A stretch of 64,000 bases of DNA from Poindextera sp963719975 (GTDB lineage: Bacteria; Pseudomonadota; Alphaproteobacteria; Caulobacterales; Caulobacteraceae), in assembly GCA_963719975.1 (NCBI GenBank), contig CAVRED010000007.1, positions 1,028,065-1,092,064 on the forward strand. The letters are read 5' to 3'. Every line of letters begins with the position of its first letter. Within the stretch, counting starts at the first letter, position 1. The position numbers and the translations under genes were made by a program. Shown here one piece after another: positions 17,216 through 26,309 of the stretch. The notes below the pieces were generated by a model. That model did no database searches. It saw only the letters and a program-made list of their open reading frames with translations, and was not told the DNA's origin.

Positions 17216-20200
17216 TTGAAGGAGCTGTTGGATCTGACCGTGGCCGAGGACCTGACAGGATGGCTGCAGCAAGTCGGGCTCGGCGCCCACGCCGCGGCCC
17301 TGGCTGCGCAAGGCGTCGACTGGGACATCCTTGCCGAGCTCTCCGACGACGATCTGAAGGAGCTCGGGCTGCCGCTTGGGCGACCGGCGGCGGCTGCAGA
17401 AGGCGCTCGCCGCGCTGGGCGGCGCGGGTCGCGGGGTCCCGGCCAACGCACCGTCGAGTGACGCCGGCCGCGCCGGTCTCCGCGCCCGCCGAGGCGGCGG
17501 ACGCCGAGCGACGGCAGCTGAGCGTGATGTTCATCGACCTGATCAACTCCTCGGCGCTTGGCCGAGCGGTTCGATCCGGAGGAGATGCGGCAGGTTCTGA
17601 GGCTCTTCCACGAGGCCTGCGAGAAGGCGATCGGCGCGCACGAAGGCCACATCGCGCAGTACCAGGGCGACGGCCTGCTGGTCTATTTCGGCTATCCGCA
17701 GGCGCACGAGGACGACGCCGTGCGCGCGACGCTGGCCGGGCTCGACCTGATCGCCAATCTCCGGGCGGCGAACGAGCGGCTCGAAGCCGAGAACCACGTG
17801 CGCCTGCAGGTGCGCGTCGCTATCGAAACCGGGCTGGTGGTGGCCGGTGAAGTCGGCGCCGGGACCTCCCTTGATCGGCGCGCGATCGTCGGTGAAGCGC
17901 CGATCGTGGCCGCGCGGCTGCAGACGCTGGCCCCGCCGGACTCCGTGGTCGTCGGCCCTGCAACCGAACGCCTCATCCAAGGCTCGTTCGAGCTGGAGGA
18001 CCTGGGCTCACACGCCCTCAAAGGAATTTCCGAGACCATCACCGTTTGGCGCGTGCTGTCACGGACCGACGCGGGCAGCTTCGACATTCGCGCCGGCCGC
18101 GGGCTGACGCCGCTGATCGGGCGAAGCGCCGAGCTCGAGATGCTCCGCCAGCGCTGGAACCAAAGCTGCGATGGCGAGATGCGCTGCGTCCTCCTGGTCG
18201 GCGAGCCGGGGATCGGCAAGTCGCGGACGCTGAGGGCCTTCCGCGACAACATCGACGATGCGGATCACCAGGCGGTCTCCTTCCACTGCTCGTCCTACTA
18301 CCGCGACAGCGCCTTCTGGCCGGTCCTGCAGGTCTTGCAGCGATCCTTCGGCCTGGACCCGACGACAGATGCCGCCGCCGGACAGCTCGAGAGCGCCCTC
18401 GCCGCTTTCACAGTCGACGTCGAAGAGACAGCCCTGGTGCTCTCGAACCTGCTGGAGATGCCGGCGAGCGAGCGCTATCCGAAGATCGATACGTCTCAGA
18501 TGTCGTTCAACCGGCGGTGTCTGAACGTGCTCATCGACCTCGTCGCGGACATGGCGCGTCGCCAGCCAGTCCTGCTGGTGGTGGAAGACGCCCACTGGAT
18601 CGATCCATCGACGCTCGCGATGGTGCGCTCAGTGCTCGATCGGTTGACAGCCAGTCGGATCCTGCTCGTGATCACGGCCCGGCCGGAGTTCAGGCCGGAC
18701 TGGCACTACCCACACCTCGTGCAACTGAACCTCGACCGCCTCTCCCGGCGCGACCGCTTCGAGATGATCGAGCGGCTGACCGGCGGCAAGCCTCTTCCCG
18801 ACGTGGTGCGCGACCAGATCGTGGCCAAGACCGACGGGGTGCCCCTGTTCGTCGAGGAGCTGACCAAGACAATCCTGCAAGGCGACCTGCTGCGCGACGC
18901 CGGCGCCCGCTATGAACTTAGGGGCCCGCTGCCGGCAATCGCGATACCGGACACGTTGCAGGGCTCGCTGTTGTCCCGTCTCGACCGCCTCGAGCCAGGG
19001 GTCAAGGAGGTGGCGCAAGTCGCCTCGACGATCGGGCGCGAGTTTGAGCGCGGCCTCTTGGCGTTGCTCTCGTCCAAACCGGAAAGCGACCTCGATCGAA
19101 CGCTGGCCAGCCTGGTGGCGGCGGATATCATTCTGCCGGCGCCCGGGTCGGCGCCAGAGCGCGGCGCATACCAGTTCCGCCACGCCCTCATCCAGGACAT
19201 CGCCTACCAGTCGATGCTCGTTACCCGACGGCGCCTTTTCCACGGCCGGATCGCCGCTGCGCTGGAGACTCACTATCCGGAAGTCGTCGAAAGACAGCCC
19301 GAGCTCGTCGCGCAAAACCTCGAGGCCAGCGACCACCCAGATCGCGCTGTCGACTACTGGCGGCAGGCCAGCGAGCGAGCGGTGGCGCGCGCTGCGTTTC
19401 GTGAGGCCGTCGCGCACGCCGAAGCGGGGCTGGCCGTCGCCGAGAGCCTCAAGCTTGGCGAGGCCGAGCGGGCTGTGCTGACCATTCCGCTGCTGATCAG
19501 CCGCGGCGCCGCGGAATTCAAACTGGGCGATCGCCGGTCCATGGCCACCTACCGGCGCGCTGCGCAGCTGGCGCGCGCCAGCAAGCTGCCGTCGCTCCAT
19601 GCTGAGGCCGCGCTAGGGTTCGATGATGCAGCCCAGTACATCAGCGGTTCGGGCGTGGCCGCGATCGATATCATGCAGGAGGCGTTGGCCGCGGTCGGCG
19701 CTAAGGACAGCCTTGACCGCTGCCGCCTTCTGAGCCGACTGGCGAACTCCCTTCACATGACTGGCTCTCCCGAGCGGGCTGGGGAGATCGCGGCCGAGGC
19801 GCTTGCTCTGGCCCGGAGCCTCGATGACCGGGGGAGCCTCCTCTACGCGCTGATGTGCGAACTCATGCATGTCGGCGCCAATCCCATTGCTCGCGAGCAG
19901 TTCGGCGAGCGGCGGAAGCGTCTGCAAGAAATCGAACAGCTCGCTGAGCAGGTTGGGTTGGCGGGCCGTGCGGAAGTCGCAAGAGCGAGGCTTCAGGCGG
20001 CCTACCTGGAGATTGGCGACTTCGACGGATTCCAGGTCATGAAGGAGCGTGGTCACCAGGACGTCCAAGCCTCGCAAGAGTTGGTCCATATCTGGGTCGC
20101 GCTCTGCGGCGATGCGATGCGCGCCATTCTGATCGGTGACTTCGCGGACGCCGAAGCGAAAGCGGACGAGTCGATGCTCCTGTCGGAAGGCGTCGATGCC

Positions 20201-20881
20201 GAGCTGCCGACCGGCGTCTACGGCATGCAGATGTTCACGATCCGCCGCGAGCAGGGTCGCCTGGCGGAAGTCGCGCCGGTGATCAAGCGACTGGTCGACG
20301 ACAACCCGGACGGCTCCGCATGGCGCCCAGGGCTAATGCTTATCGCCAGCGACTTGGGGTTCGATGGCGCGGCCCTGGCCAACCTCGAGCGTCTCGCGGA
20401 AACAGGTTTCGCGCTTCCGAGGGACGCCAAGCGCCTGGCGACCTTGACCTATGTCGCAGAGGTCGCGGCTCGCTTGAACAAAAGCCCATACACCGAGCAG
20501 GTCTACGGGCAGCTGCTTCCCTTCCGCGACCAGGCGGTGACCGTTCCGGCTGCCACATTGTGCCTCGGATCAACGGCCCGTTACTGCGGCCTGCTGGCGA
20601 CCGCGCTTGGCGACTGGACAGCGGCCGTTGGGCACTTCGAGTACGCTCTCGATATGAACGAGCGCCTGCACGCCTGGCCGTGGCTGGCGCACACGCGCCA
20701 CGAATACGCGCTGATGCTGCTCGCCCGCGGCCGCAAGAGCGATCGAAAGCATGCCGCGGATCTGCTCGCAAGCGCGACGGCGACTGCGAGGCAGCTGAAC
20801 ATGTTCGCCCTACTCGAGCGCGCGGGAGGCGTGACAGCCAAGTCCGCCTCCGCCGCGACAGGCCGGCCTCAGAGGTCTTAA
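17216..20881 (+). CDS. SAM-domain / class III nucleotidyl cyclase / AAA ATPase / TPR signalling protein, three apparent frameshifts
   Basis: About 1,220 residues in a single architecture. It opens with a SAM domain (VAEDLTGWLQQVGLGAHAAA, DDLKELGLPLG). The class III cyclase domain follows: LSVMFIDLINSSALG with the first metal Asp, then IAQYQGDGLLVYFGYPQAHE. Next is an AAA/ORC-type P-loop (VLLVGEPGIGKSRTLRAF; Walker B LLVVEDAHWID), and last a long TPR-like helical repeat region. The transition-state segment is GEAPIVAARLQ, where active cyclases normally have PN-x-AAR; Ile replaces Asn. Shifts lie near 17379, 17459 and 17560. The start could be TTG 17216 or GTG 17240. A CRP-like palindrome precedes it. 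Confidence 0.85.
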
Positions 20882-20920
20882 GTCACAGACACAACGTACG
20901 ACAACCAAAGGAGAACTTCA

Positions 20921-21178
20921 GTGACGCGCTTCATCATAGAACGGAATTTCGCCGAACAACTCGAGGTCACCAAGGAAGGCGCGGCTGGCCTTAAGCAGAT
21001 CAACGACGAGGAGGGCGTCAAGTGGCTGCTTTCCTTCCTCAGCGCCGACAAGAAGAAGACTTACTGCCTCTATGAGGCGGAGAGCGCTGAGGCGATCCGC
21101 GCGGCCGCGGTCCGGGCCAACTTGCCCGCCGACTCCATCATTGAGGTCAGCGATCTGCGGCCAGAGATGTTCGCCTGA
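20921..21178 (+). CDS. DUF4242 small protein (SCO4226-like, possible nickel-binding)
   Basis: An 85-residue protein starting at GTG 20921 with AAAGGAG nine bases upstream. MTRFIIERNFAEQLEVTKEG, VKWLLSFLSADKKKTYCLYE and AVRANLPADSIIEVSDLRP follow the DUF4242 pattern, a ferredoxin-like fold sometimes reported to bind nickel. It is 39 bp after the cyclase stop and likely co-transcribed with it. Its role with the cyclase is unknown. Intact. Confidence 0.82.
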   Translation: MTRFIIERNFAEQLEVTKEGAAGLKQINDEEGVKWLLSFLSADKKKTYCLYEAESAEAIRAAAVRANLPADSIIEVSDLRPEMFA

Positions 21179-21234
21179 TCGCTGCGGCGCGCCCACTGCC
21201 CGGCCGGCCCTCCGGTCGCGGCATTGGGCCGCCC

Positions 21235-21951
21235 CTACCGCCTGCGCGCGGCGCGCACGATCTCGTCGATGCGCTCGGGCTGAACAAGGCGGACCCCGAT
21301 CGGCAGCAGCTCGACCCAGCCGGCCTTCGCCCACGCGTGCAGCTTGCGGTTCGCCTTCTCGCGTGAGGCGCCAAGCCGCCTGGCCATCTCGGTCTGGGTC
21401 AGGGCCACCACCCCGCGGGCGTTGCGTTCCTCCAGCAGAAGGCGCGCGAGCCGCCCGCCAAGGTCGAGCAATCGGTTCGCCTCGAGCGCATCGTTGGCCC
21501 CCCGAAGCCGGCGGCTCAGTTCGGCGACGAGGGCCACGGCGGCCTTCGGTTCATTTTCAAGGGCCTCGAGCAGCGCCGCCCGGCCGATCCGCCATAGGCG
21601 GGTCCGCCGGATCGCCGCGACCTCTGCCGATCTCGGGCCGCCGTCGAGCACCGCCATTTCGCCGACGATCGCGCCGGCGCCGAGGGCGACGAAGCGCACG
21701 TCGCGTCCGCCAGAGGAGGTGGCCCGGACCTCGACCTCCCCTTCCAACACGATAAACATCGCTTCGCCCGGGTCGCCGGCATGGCAGAGCACCTCGCCCG
21801 GTTCGAGAGCGTAGGCGCCCCCAGCCCCCGCCAGCCGCTCGCGCGCGCGATCCGACAGCAAGCCGAACACCGTGCTCGCGGCCAGCGCCACGGCGACCGG
21901 ATGAACATGATCGCCCTTGCTATGCCCGCCGTTCGTTTCGTCCAACCTCAC
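21235..21951 (-). CDS. Crp/Fnr-family regulator with cyclic-nucleotide-binding domain
   Basis: A regulator of about 238 residues. The cNMP-binding beta-roll is well formed (GEVLCHAGDPGEAMFIVLEG, then EVEVRA and GAIVGEMAVLDGGPRSAEVA, whose GEMAVLDxxxRSA is the phosphate-binding cassette with the key Arg). This is followed by the dimer helix and a winged helix (LTQTEMARRLGASREKANRK). The intact cassette implies real cAMP/cGMP binding, unlike the FixK-like protein at 14392. GTG 21951 is preferred; an ATG at 22017 would bury the palindrome at 21978-21993 inside the gene. That palindrome, 27 bp upstream, suggests autoregulation. It is convergent with the cyclase/DUF4242 pair and divergent from the Pycsar-type gene. 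Confidence 0.85.
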   Translation of the reverse strand: MRLDETNGGHSKGDHVHPVAVALAASTVFGLLSDRARERLAGAGGAYALEPGEVLCHAGDPGEAMFIVLEGEVEVRATSSGGRDVRFVALGAGAIVGEMAVLDGGPRSAEVAAIRRTRLWRIGRAALLEALENEPKAAVALVAELSRRLRGANDALEANRLLDLGGRLARLLLEERNARGVVALTQTEMARRLGASREKANRKLHAWAKAGWVELLPIGVRLVQPERIDEIVRAARRR

Positions 21952-21977
21952 AGAACGCCTTTGTCGCTCAACCTTGG

Positions 21978-21993
21978 CGTGACCAACGTCACG
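21978..21993. promoter_or_regulatory. Palindrome CGTGACCAACGTCACG between divergent genes
   Basis: Perfect six-base arms CGTGAC / GTCACG around CAAC, with the GTGA-N6-TCAC layout of CRP sites. It is placed between the cNMP-binding regulator (minus) and the Pycsar-type membrane protein (plus, start 22058), so it could control both. Confidence 0.6.
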
Positions 21994-22057
21994 GCCAATT
22001 GCTCTGTGTCGGGCCATTGTCCAGACTGCAAGCGGTGATGCGAGCGGAGTGACACCG

Positions 22058-22600
22058 ATGCCTTCCACGATTGAAAAGCTTGGCCAGATCGAGCGCGACG
22101 TGCTGCACGAGCGTTTCGCCTATTTCGAACGGGGCGTCCTGCAGGACAACATCATCCTCTGCGACGCCAAGTCCGGCGTCCTGCTTGCCTTCACCGGCGC
22201 CATGATCGTGTTCTGCCTCGACACGTTCGTCAGCCTGCAGCGCGCCGCGCCGGCAGCGGACCCGTGGCGCCAGTTCGCGCACGCGCTTTTCCTGCTGGCG
22301 GCTCTCGGTTTCCTCGTCTCCTGTTACTTTTCGCTGGCGACAGTCGTGCCGCGTCTTCGCCGCGGCAAGGCGGACCACGTCTTCTGGGAAGCGCCGGTCT
22401 TCCGTCTCAGCGAAGACGCCTATGTCGCGGAGATGGAGAAACTCGATACCAAAATCGAACGGAACGACATGCTTCGGCACCTGTACCTGCTGGCGGGGGT
22501 CTGCCGGACCAAGTTCAACCACTTCCAGGTCGCGATCCGGTTTGGTCAGATCGGCTTCCTGACCCTGGTGCTGGCCGAATTCGGCCGCATCATCAGCTGA
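22058..22600 (+). CDS. Predicted Pycsar-type effector membrane protein (DUF5706/PycTM-like)
   Basis: A 180-residue protein with two central transmembrane helices (KSGVLLAFTGAMIVFCLDTF and ALFLLAALGFLVSCYFSLAT) flanked by cytosolic helices. It has the order seen in the PycTM/DUF5706 family: a D-AK-x-G-LLAF helix start, a VVP segment after the second helix, and a C-terminal LLAGVCRTKFNHFQVAIRFG helix pair. In Pycsar defence such proteins respond to cyclic pyrimidine nucleotides and disrupt the membrane. Many chromosomal homologues lack a proven defence role. ATG 22058 has GGAG nine bases upstream. It is near a cyclase gene and a cNMP-binding regulator. The family call is moderate. Confidence 0.55.
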   Translation: MPSTIEKLGQIERDVLHERFAYFERGVLQDNIILCDAKSGVLLAFTGAMIVFCLDTFVSLQRAAPAADPWRQFAHALFLLAALGFLVSCYFSLATVVPRLRRGKADHVFWEAPVFRLSEDAYVAEMEKLDTKIERNDMLRHLYLLAGVCRTKFNHFQVAIRFGQIGFLTLVLAEFGRIIS

Positions 22601-22682
22601 CCGCGCGGACGACCCAAGCCCCAGGAGCCGATCTCCCGCAGGATTGCAGGACCGCCGCCTTCCCTCCGTGGTAAGTGGGGCG

Positions 22683-23021
22683 ATGCTCCCGGCCCGTCCC
22701 GCCGTGCTCGGTCTCGACCTGGACCCCCAGACCCGCTGCGCGCATTGGCGCTCGCCCCTCGACATCGTGGCGATCAAGATGCGCTGTTGCGGCCTCTATT
22801 ACGCCTGCAGGGACTGCCACGATGCGCTCGCGACACACCCGGCCGCGGTCTGGCCCAAGGCGACGTGGGACGAACTGGCCGTTCTCTGCGGCGCCTGCGG
22901 CGCGGAGCTCAGCATCAATGCCTACATGAGGAGCGGCGACTACTGCCCGGCGTGCTCGGCGCCGTTCAACCCAGGTTGCCGGACGCACCACCGCTTCTAT
23001 TTCGAGGAGAGCCCCGCATGA
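22683..23021 (+). CDS. CHY-type zinc finger protein
   Basis: A 112-residue zinc-binding protein. Ligand pairs are visible in order: TRCAHWRSPLDIVAIKMRCC, YYACRDCHDALATHP, VLCGACGAELSI, YCPACSAPFNPGCRTHHRFYF. This matches the CHY zinc finger of small bacterial proteins related to yeast Hot13-like and plant RCHY1 N-terminal modules. It may bind zinc or protect thiols; the biochemical role in bacteria is unclear. ATG 22683 was chosen as giving the standard N-terminus. Its stop overlaps the OsmC start (ATGA), so the two are coupled. Intact. Confidence 0.88.
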   Translation: MLPARPAVLGLDLDPQTRCAHWRSPLDIVAIKMRCCGLYYACRDCHDALATHPAAVWPKATWDELAVLCGACGAELSINAYMRSGDYCPACSAPFNPGCRTHHRFYFEESPA

Positions 23022-23413
23022 TCCACGCCAAGCTCGGCAAGGACCCCTACCGTGTCGACATCAAAGCGAGCGACCACCTCCTGGTCAGCGATGAGTCGAC
23101 GGAGCACGGCGGCAAGAACGTCGGCCCCGCACCGTTCGACCTCGTATTGGCCGGCCTCGCCTCATGCACGCTGATCACGCTTCGGATGTACGCCGAGCGC
23201 AAGGGCTGGGCGGGCGTCGCGATCGCCGGCGAGTTCTTCCACCGGGTCGATGAGGGTCGCCATCTGATCGATCGCCGCGTGCAGGTGAGCGGCGTCCCCG
23301 ACGAGGGCCTGGAGCGGATGCGCGACATCGTCGAGCGCACGCCGGTGACGCTGGCGCTGAAGAACGGCTTTTCCATCACCACCACCGTCCACGCCGTCGC
23401 GGAGGTCCGCTAG
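23018..23413 (+). CDS. OsmC/Ohr family protein
   Basis: A 131-residue protein with the OsmC fold: HLLVSDESTEHGGKNVGPAP, FDLVLAGLASCTLITLRMYA (redox-active Cys in the LASC motif) and a C-terminal RMRDIVERTPVTLALKNG segment. The second peroxidatic Cys, usually in an ERCP motif, is replaced (ERTPVTL), so thiol peroxidase activity may be lost or altered; this is the YhfA-like subgroup. Start at 23018, overlapping the zinc-finger gene stop. It is followed two bases later by the DUF2188 gene. Intact. Confidence 0.88.
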   Translation: MIHAKLGKDPYRVDIKASDHLLVSDESTEHGGKNVGPAPFDLVLAGLASCTLITLRMYAERKGWAGVAIAGEFFHRVDEGRHLIDRRVQVSGVPDEGLERMRDIVERTPVTLALKNGFSITTTVHAVAEVR

Positions 23414-23415
23414 CC

Positions 23416-23655
23416 ATGGCCAAGGTCACCTACGAGATCGTCGAGCATGACGGCGGATGGGCCTATCGCGTCGACGGGGTCTATTCCGAGACCTTCCGCA
23501 GCCATGACGCCGCGTTCGCCGCGGCCAGACGGGCGGCGGGCGAGCAGCGTATCTCCGGCGAGGAAGCGGCCATCAGTTGGGAGGACGAGCGCGGGGTCTG
23601 GCACGAGGAGCTGGACGAAGGCGACGACCGCCCGGAGACCGAGGTGAGGGGCTAG
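23416..23655 (+). CDS. DUF2188 domain protein
   Basis: A 79-residue protein: TYEIVEHDGGWAYRVDGVYS, ETFRSHDAAFAAARRAAGEQ, then an acidic tail ending EDERGVWHEELDEGDDRPE. The VV-HDGGWAY-x-G pattern and the AF-AAR-A helix match DUF2188, a small alpha/beta protein of unknown function often near stress genes. It starts at ATG 23416, directly after the OsmC stop, so the zinc-finger, OsmC and DUF2188 genes form one operon. Intact. Confidence 0.8.
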   Translation: MAKVTYEIVEHDGGWAYRVDGVYSETFRSHDAAFAAARRAAGEQRISGEEAAISWEDERGVWHEELDEGDDRPETEVRG

Positions 23656-23661
23656 CCGGCG

Positions 23662-24909
23662 GTGACGGACGTCTTCATCGCGCCCGGCGTCAGGACGCCC
23701 TTCGTGAAGGGCGGCGGAGTCTTTGCCGGCTACGACGGGCTGGCGCTCTCGACGCCGGTCGCCAAGGCCATGGCCGCCCATGCCCGGCCCGACTTCGTCA
23801 TCTGGGGCGAGGTGATTCCCGACCCAACGATCTCCAACATCGCCCGCGAGCTGACCTTCGCCGCCGAACTGGAGCCGACCATCCCGGCGTTCTCGACCGT
23901 GCTCGCCTGCTCGACCAGCTTCATGGGTGTGATCGAAGCGGCGGGCATGGTGGGTCGCGGCGGGACGCACCTGGCGCTGGTCGGCGGCGTCGAGACCATG
24001 AGCCACGTGCCGATCGCGCTCACAACGGAGGTCGCAGACCGGCTGGTCGCCACCTTCGCCCGCGACCCGGCCGGCGCCGCGGCCATGCTGACCCACCTGA
24101 CGGCGGCGGACTTCAACCTGCCGCTCAAGGCCTGGGCGAACCGCGTCAGCGGCAAAAGCCAGGGCGAGCACACCGAGGACACCGCGCGGCGGTTCGCGAT
24201 CACCCGCGATGCGCAGGATCGCTGGGCGCTGCGGAGCCACCAGAGCGCCATCGCGGCGCAGGACGCCGGCTTCTTCGACGACCTCGTGATCCCCTTCGCC
24301 GGCGTCGAGTACGACGCCCTGCCCCGCCGGGACACCTCGCTCGAGCGGCTGGCGACGCTTCGGCCTGCATTCGAGGCGAACGGGACGATCACGGCCGGCA
24401 ATGCCTCGGCCGTCACAGACGGGGCCGCCTCGATCTGGGTTGGCGACGCCGGGGCCGCGGCGCGCCTGGGCTCGACCGCCGCGGTGAAGCTGGTCGACTG
24501 GGAGATCGCCGCCATCGACTTCCGGCTCGATGAGGGGATGTTGATGGCGCCGGGCCGCGCCATCCCGAGGCTGCTCGCGCGCCACGGCCTCGCCTTCGGC
24601 GACATCGCCCTCTACGAGATCCACGAGGCTTTCGCCGCCCAGGTGCTGGCCAACATCAAGGCAGCGAGCGACCCGGCGTACCGCCGCGAGCGGGCGCAGG
24701 TGGACGCCAACCTCGGCGACTTCCCCTGGGACCGCGTCAACCCGAACGGCGGCACCCTCGCGCTCGGCCACCCCTTCGCCGCCACCGGCGCCCGCATCCT
24801 CAGCCAGGCCGCGAAGGAGCTGGTTGCGATGCCGGCCGGGTCGCGGGCGATCGTCTCCGTGTGCGCCGACGGCGGCCAGGGGACGGTGGCGCTGTTGGAG
24901 AGGGTGTAG
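23662..24909 (+). CDS. Acetyl-CoA acyltransferase (thiolase)
   Basis: A 415-residue thiolase that catalyses CoA-dependent cleavage or condensation of 3-ketoacyl-CoA. The active sites are present: nucleophile Cys in AFSTVLACSTSFMGVIEAAG, His in LYEIHEAFAAQVLANI, the LALGHPFAATGARI loop and the second Cys in IVSVCADGGQGTVALL. GTG 23662 was chosen because MTDVFIAPGVRTPF is the standard beginning. No matching hydroxyacyl-CoA dehydrogenase is adjacent, so the pathway (fatty acid oxidation or other) cannot be fixed from context. Six bases follow the DUF2188 stop; transcriptional linkage is possible. Intact. Confidence 0.93.
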   Translation: MTDVFIAPGVRTPFVKGGGVFAGYDGLALSTPVAKAMAAHARPDFVIWGEVIPDPTISNIARELTFAAELEPTIPAFSTVLACSTSFMGVIEAAGMVGRGGTHLALVGGVETMSHVPIALTTEVADRLVATFARDPAGAAAMLTHLTAADFNLPLKAWANRVSGKSQGEHTEDTARRFAITRDAQDRWALRSHQSAIAAQDAGFFDDLVIPFAGVEYDALPRRDTSLERLATLRPAFEANGTITAGNASAVTDGAASIWVGDAGAAARLGSTAAVKLVDWEIAAIDFRLDEGMLMAPGRAIPRLLARHGLAFGDIALYEIHEAFAAQVLANIKAASDPAYRRERAQVDANLGDFPWDRVNPNGGTLALGHPFAATGARILSQAAKELVAMPAGSRAIVSVCADGGQGTVALLERV

Positions 24910-24913
24910 CGAC

Positions 24914-25862
24914 GTGGCCGGCACAGCGACCTGGCCCGAGCTGCCGGCGGGGCCGGTGCTGCGCGCCACCACCGACACGCTGCAGCTCTGGACCCAGATC
25001 GTGGGCAAGGTGCGGCTGGCCCGGACGCCCTGGATCAACCACTCCTGGCACGTGACCTTTCGGGTCTCGGCGCGTGGGCTGATCACACCGTTGATCCCGA
25101 ACGGCGCCGCGGGGTTTTCGATGGAGTTCGACTTCCCTGCCCAGGCGCTCGTCATCCGCGCCACCGACGGCGGCGAGCAAAGGGTCGCGTTGCAAGCCGA
25201 AAGCATCGCCTCTTTCTATGCCGCTGTGATGAAGGCGCTGGACGCGATCGGCGCGCCCACCCACATCCTCGCGCTGCCGAGCGAACTGCCCGACCCGATC
25301 GCGCCCTTCCCCGACGACGTCGCGCCGCGCGCCTACGACCCGGCCGTCGCCCGCACCTACTGGCGCGCGCTCGTGCAATGCGAGCGAAGTCTTCACACGC
25401 TTCCGCTCCTGCTTCCTTGGCAAGGTGAGCCCGATCCACCTGTTCTGGGGCGGCTTCGACCTGGCGGTGACCCGTTTCTCCGGCCGCCGCGCGCCGCTGC
25501 ACCCCGGCGGCTTCCCCCACCTGCCCGATACGGTGACCCGCGAGGCCTATTCGCACGAGGTCTCATCCGCCGGCTTCTGGCCCGGCGCCGAGGGCGTGGA
25601 GCCCTCCTTCTATTCCTACGCCTACCCAACCCCAGACGGGTTCGGCGCCGCGCCCGTCGCGCCGTCCGCCGCCCGCTTCGACACGACGCTGGGCGAGTTT
25701 CTTCTGCCTTACGACGCCGTCCGCAACGCCGCCGATCCGGACTCAGCCCTCATGGCCTTCCTGCAGTCCACCTACGGCGCAGCCGCAGACCTGGCGCATT
25801 GGGATCGCGCGGCGTTGGAGTGCGGCGAAGGGCAGGTCGGCCAGCCGCGGCCAGTGGGGTAA
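24914..25862 (+). CDS. DUF5996 family protein, one apparent frameshift
   Basis: About 316 residues. The N-terminal part reads ATTDTLQLWTQIVGKVRLAR, TPWINHSWHVTFRVSARGL; the C-terminal part, after a shift near 25388, reads VSPIHLFWGGFDLAVTRFSG, RRAPLHPGGFPHLPDTVTRE and SAGFWPGAEGVEPSFYSYAY. This is the pattern of the DUF5996 family (conserved HLFWGSFDL and SAGFWPG motifs). Function is unknown. GTG 24914 lies four bases past the thiolase stop, so it is probably in the same operon. Joined length is normal for the family. Confidence 0.82.
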
Positions 25863-25867
25863 GCCCC

Positions 25868-26308
25868 CTACCAGCTTCCCACGTTCGGCATGCTCGTCCA
25901 GGGCTCGGTCGGGTCTTTGCGGCCGCCCTTCTGCAGGAGCTCGATCGAGATGTTGTCGGGCGACCGGACGAATGCCATGTGGCCGTCGCGGGGCGGGCGG
26001 TTGATGGTCACGCCGCCGTCCATCAGCCGCTGGCAGGTCGCGTAGATGTCGTCGACCTCGTAGGCGAGATGGCCGAAGTTGCGGCCGCCGTCATAGTCCT
26101 CGGTATCCCAGTTGTAGGTGAGCTCGACCAGCGGAGCACGGTTCTCCCGCGCGTGTGGGAGGTCCTCGGGCGCGCCGAGGAAAACCAGGGTGAATCGGCC
26201 GGCCTTGTTCTCGACCCGGTAGGCCTCGGCAAGGCCGAGCTTGTTCACGTAGAAGTCGATCGCGGCGTCGAGGTCTTTCACGCGCACCATCGTGTGCAGG
26301 TACTTCAT
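25868..26308 (-). CDS. gloA: Lactoylglutathione lyase (glyoxalase I)
   Basis: A 146-residue vicinal-oxygen-chelate enzyme that isomerises the methylglyoxal-glutathione hemithioacetal. The metal ligands appear in the right places: His in KYLHTMVRVKDLDAAIDFY, Glu in APLVELTYNWDTEDYD, His in NFGHLAYEVDDIYATCQRL and Glu in NISIELLQKGG. ATG 26308 was preferred over an in-frame start eight codons upstream because MKYLHTMVRVKDL is the standard start. It follows the ABC exporter gene with 1 bp between, so they are likely co-transcribed. Intact. Confidence 0.9.
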   Translation of the reverse strand: MKYLHTMVRVKDLDAAIDFYVNKLGLAEAYRVENKAGRFTLVFLGAPEDLPHARENRAPLVELTYNWDTEDYDGGRNFGHLAYEVDDIYATCQRLMDGGVTINRPPRDGHMAFVRSPDNISIELLQKGGRKDPTEPWTSMPNVGSW

Positions 26309-26309
26309 T

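Noticed and set aside
17216..22600. A complete classical Pycsar defence system
   Set aside because: The cyclase has SAM, AAA and TPR regions and lacks the transition-state Asn, it is separated from the membrane protein by two genes, and no other defence gene is nearby; kept only as a neighbourhood finding.
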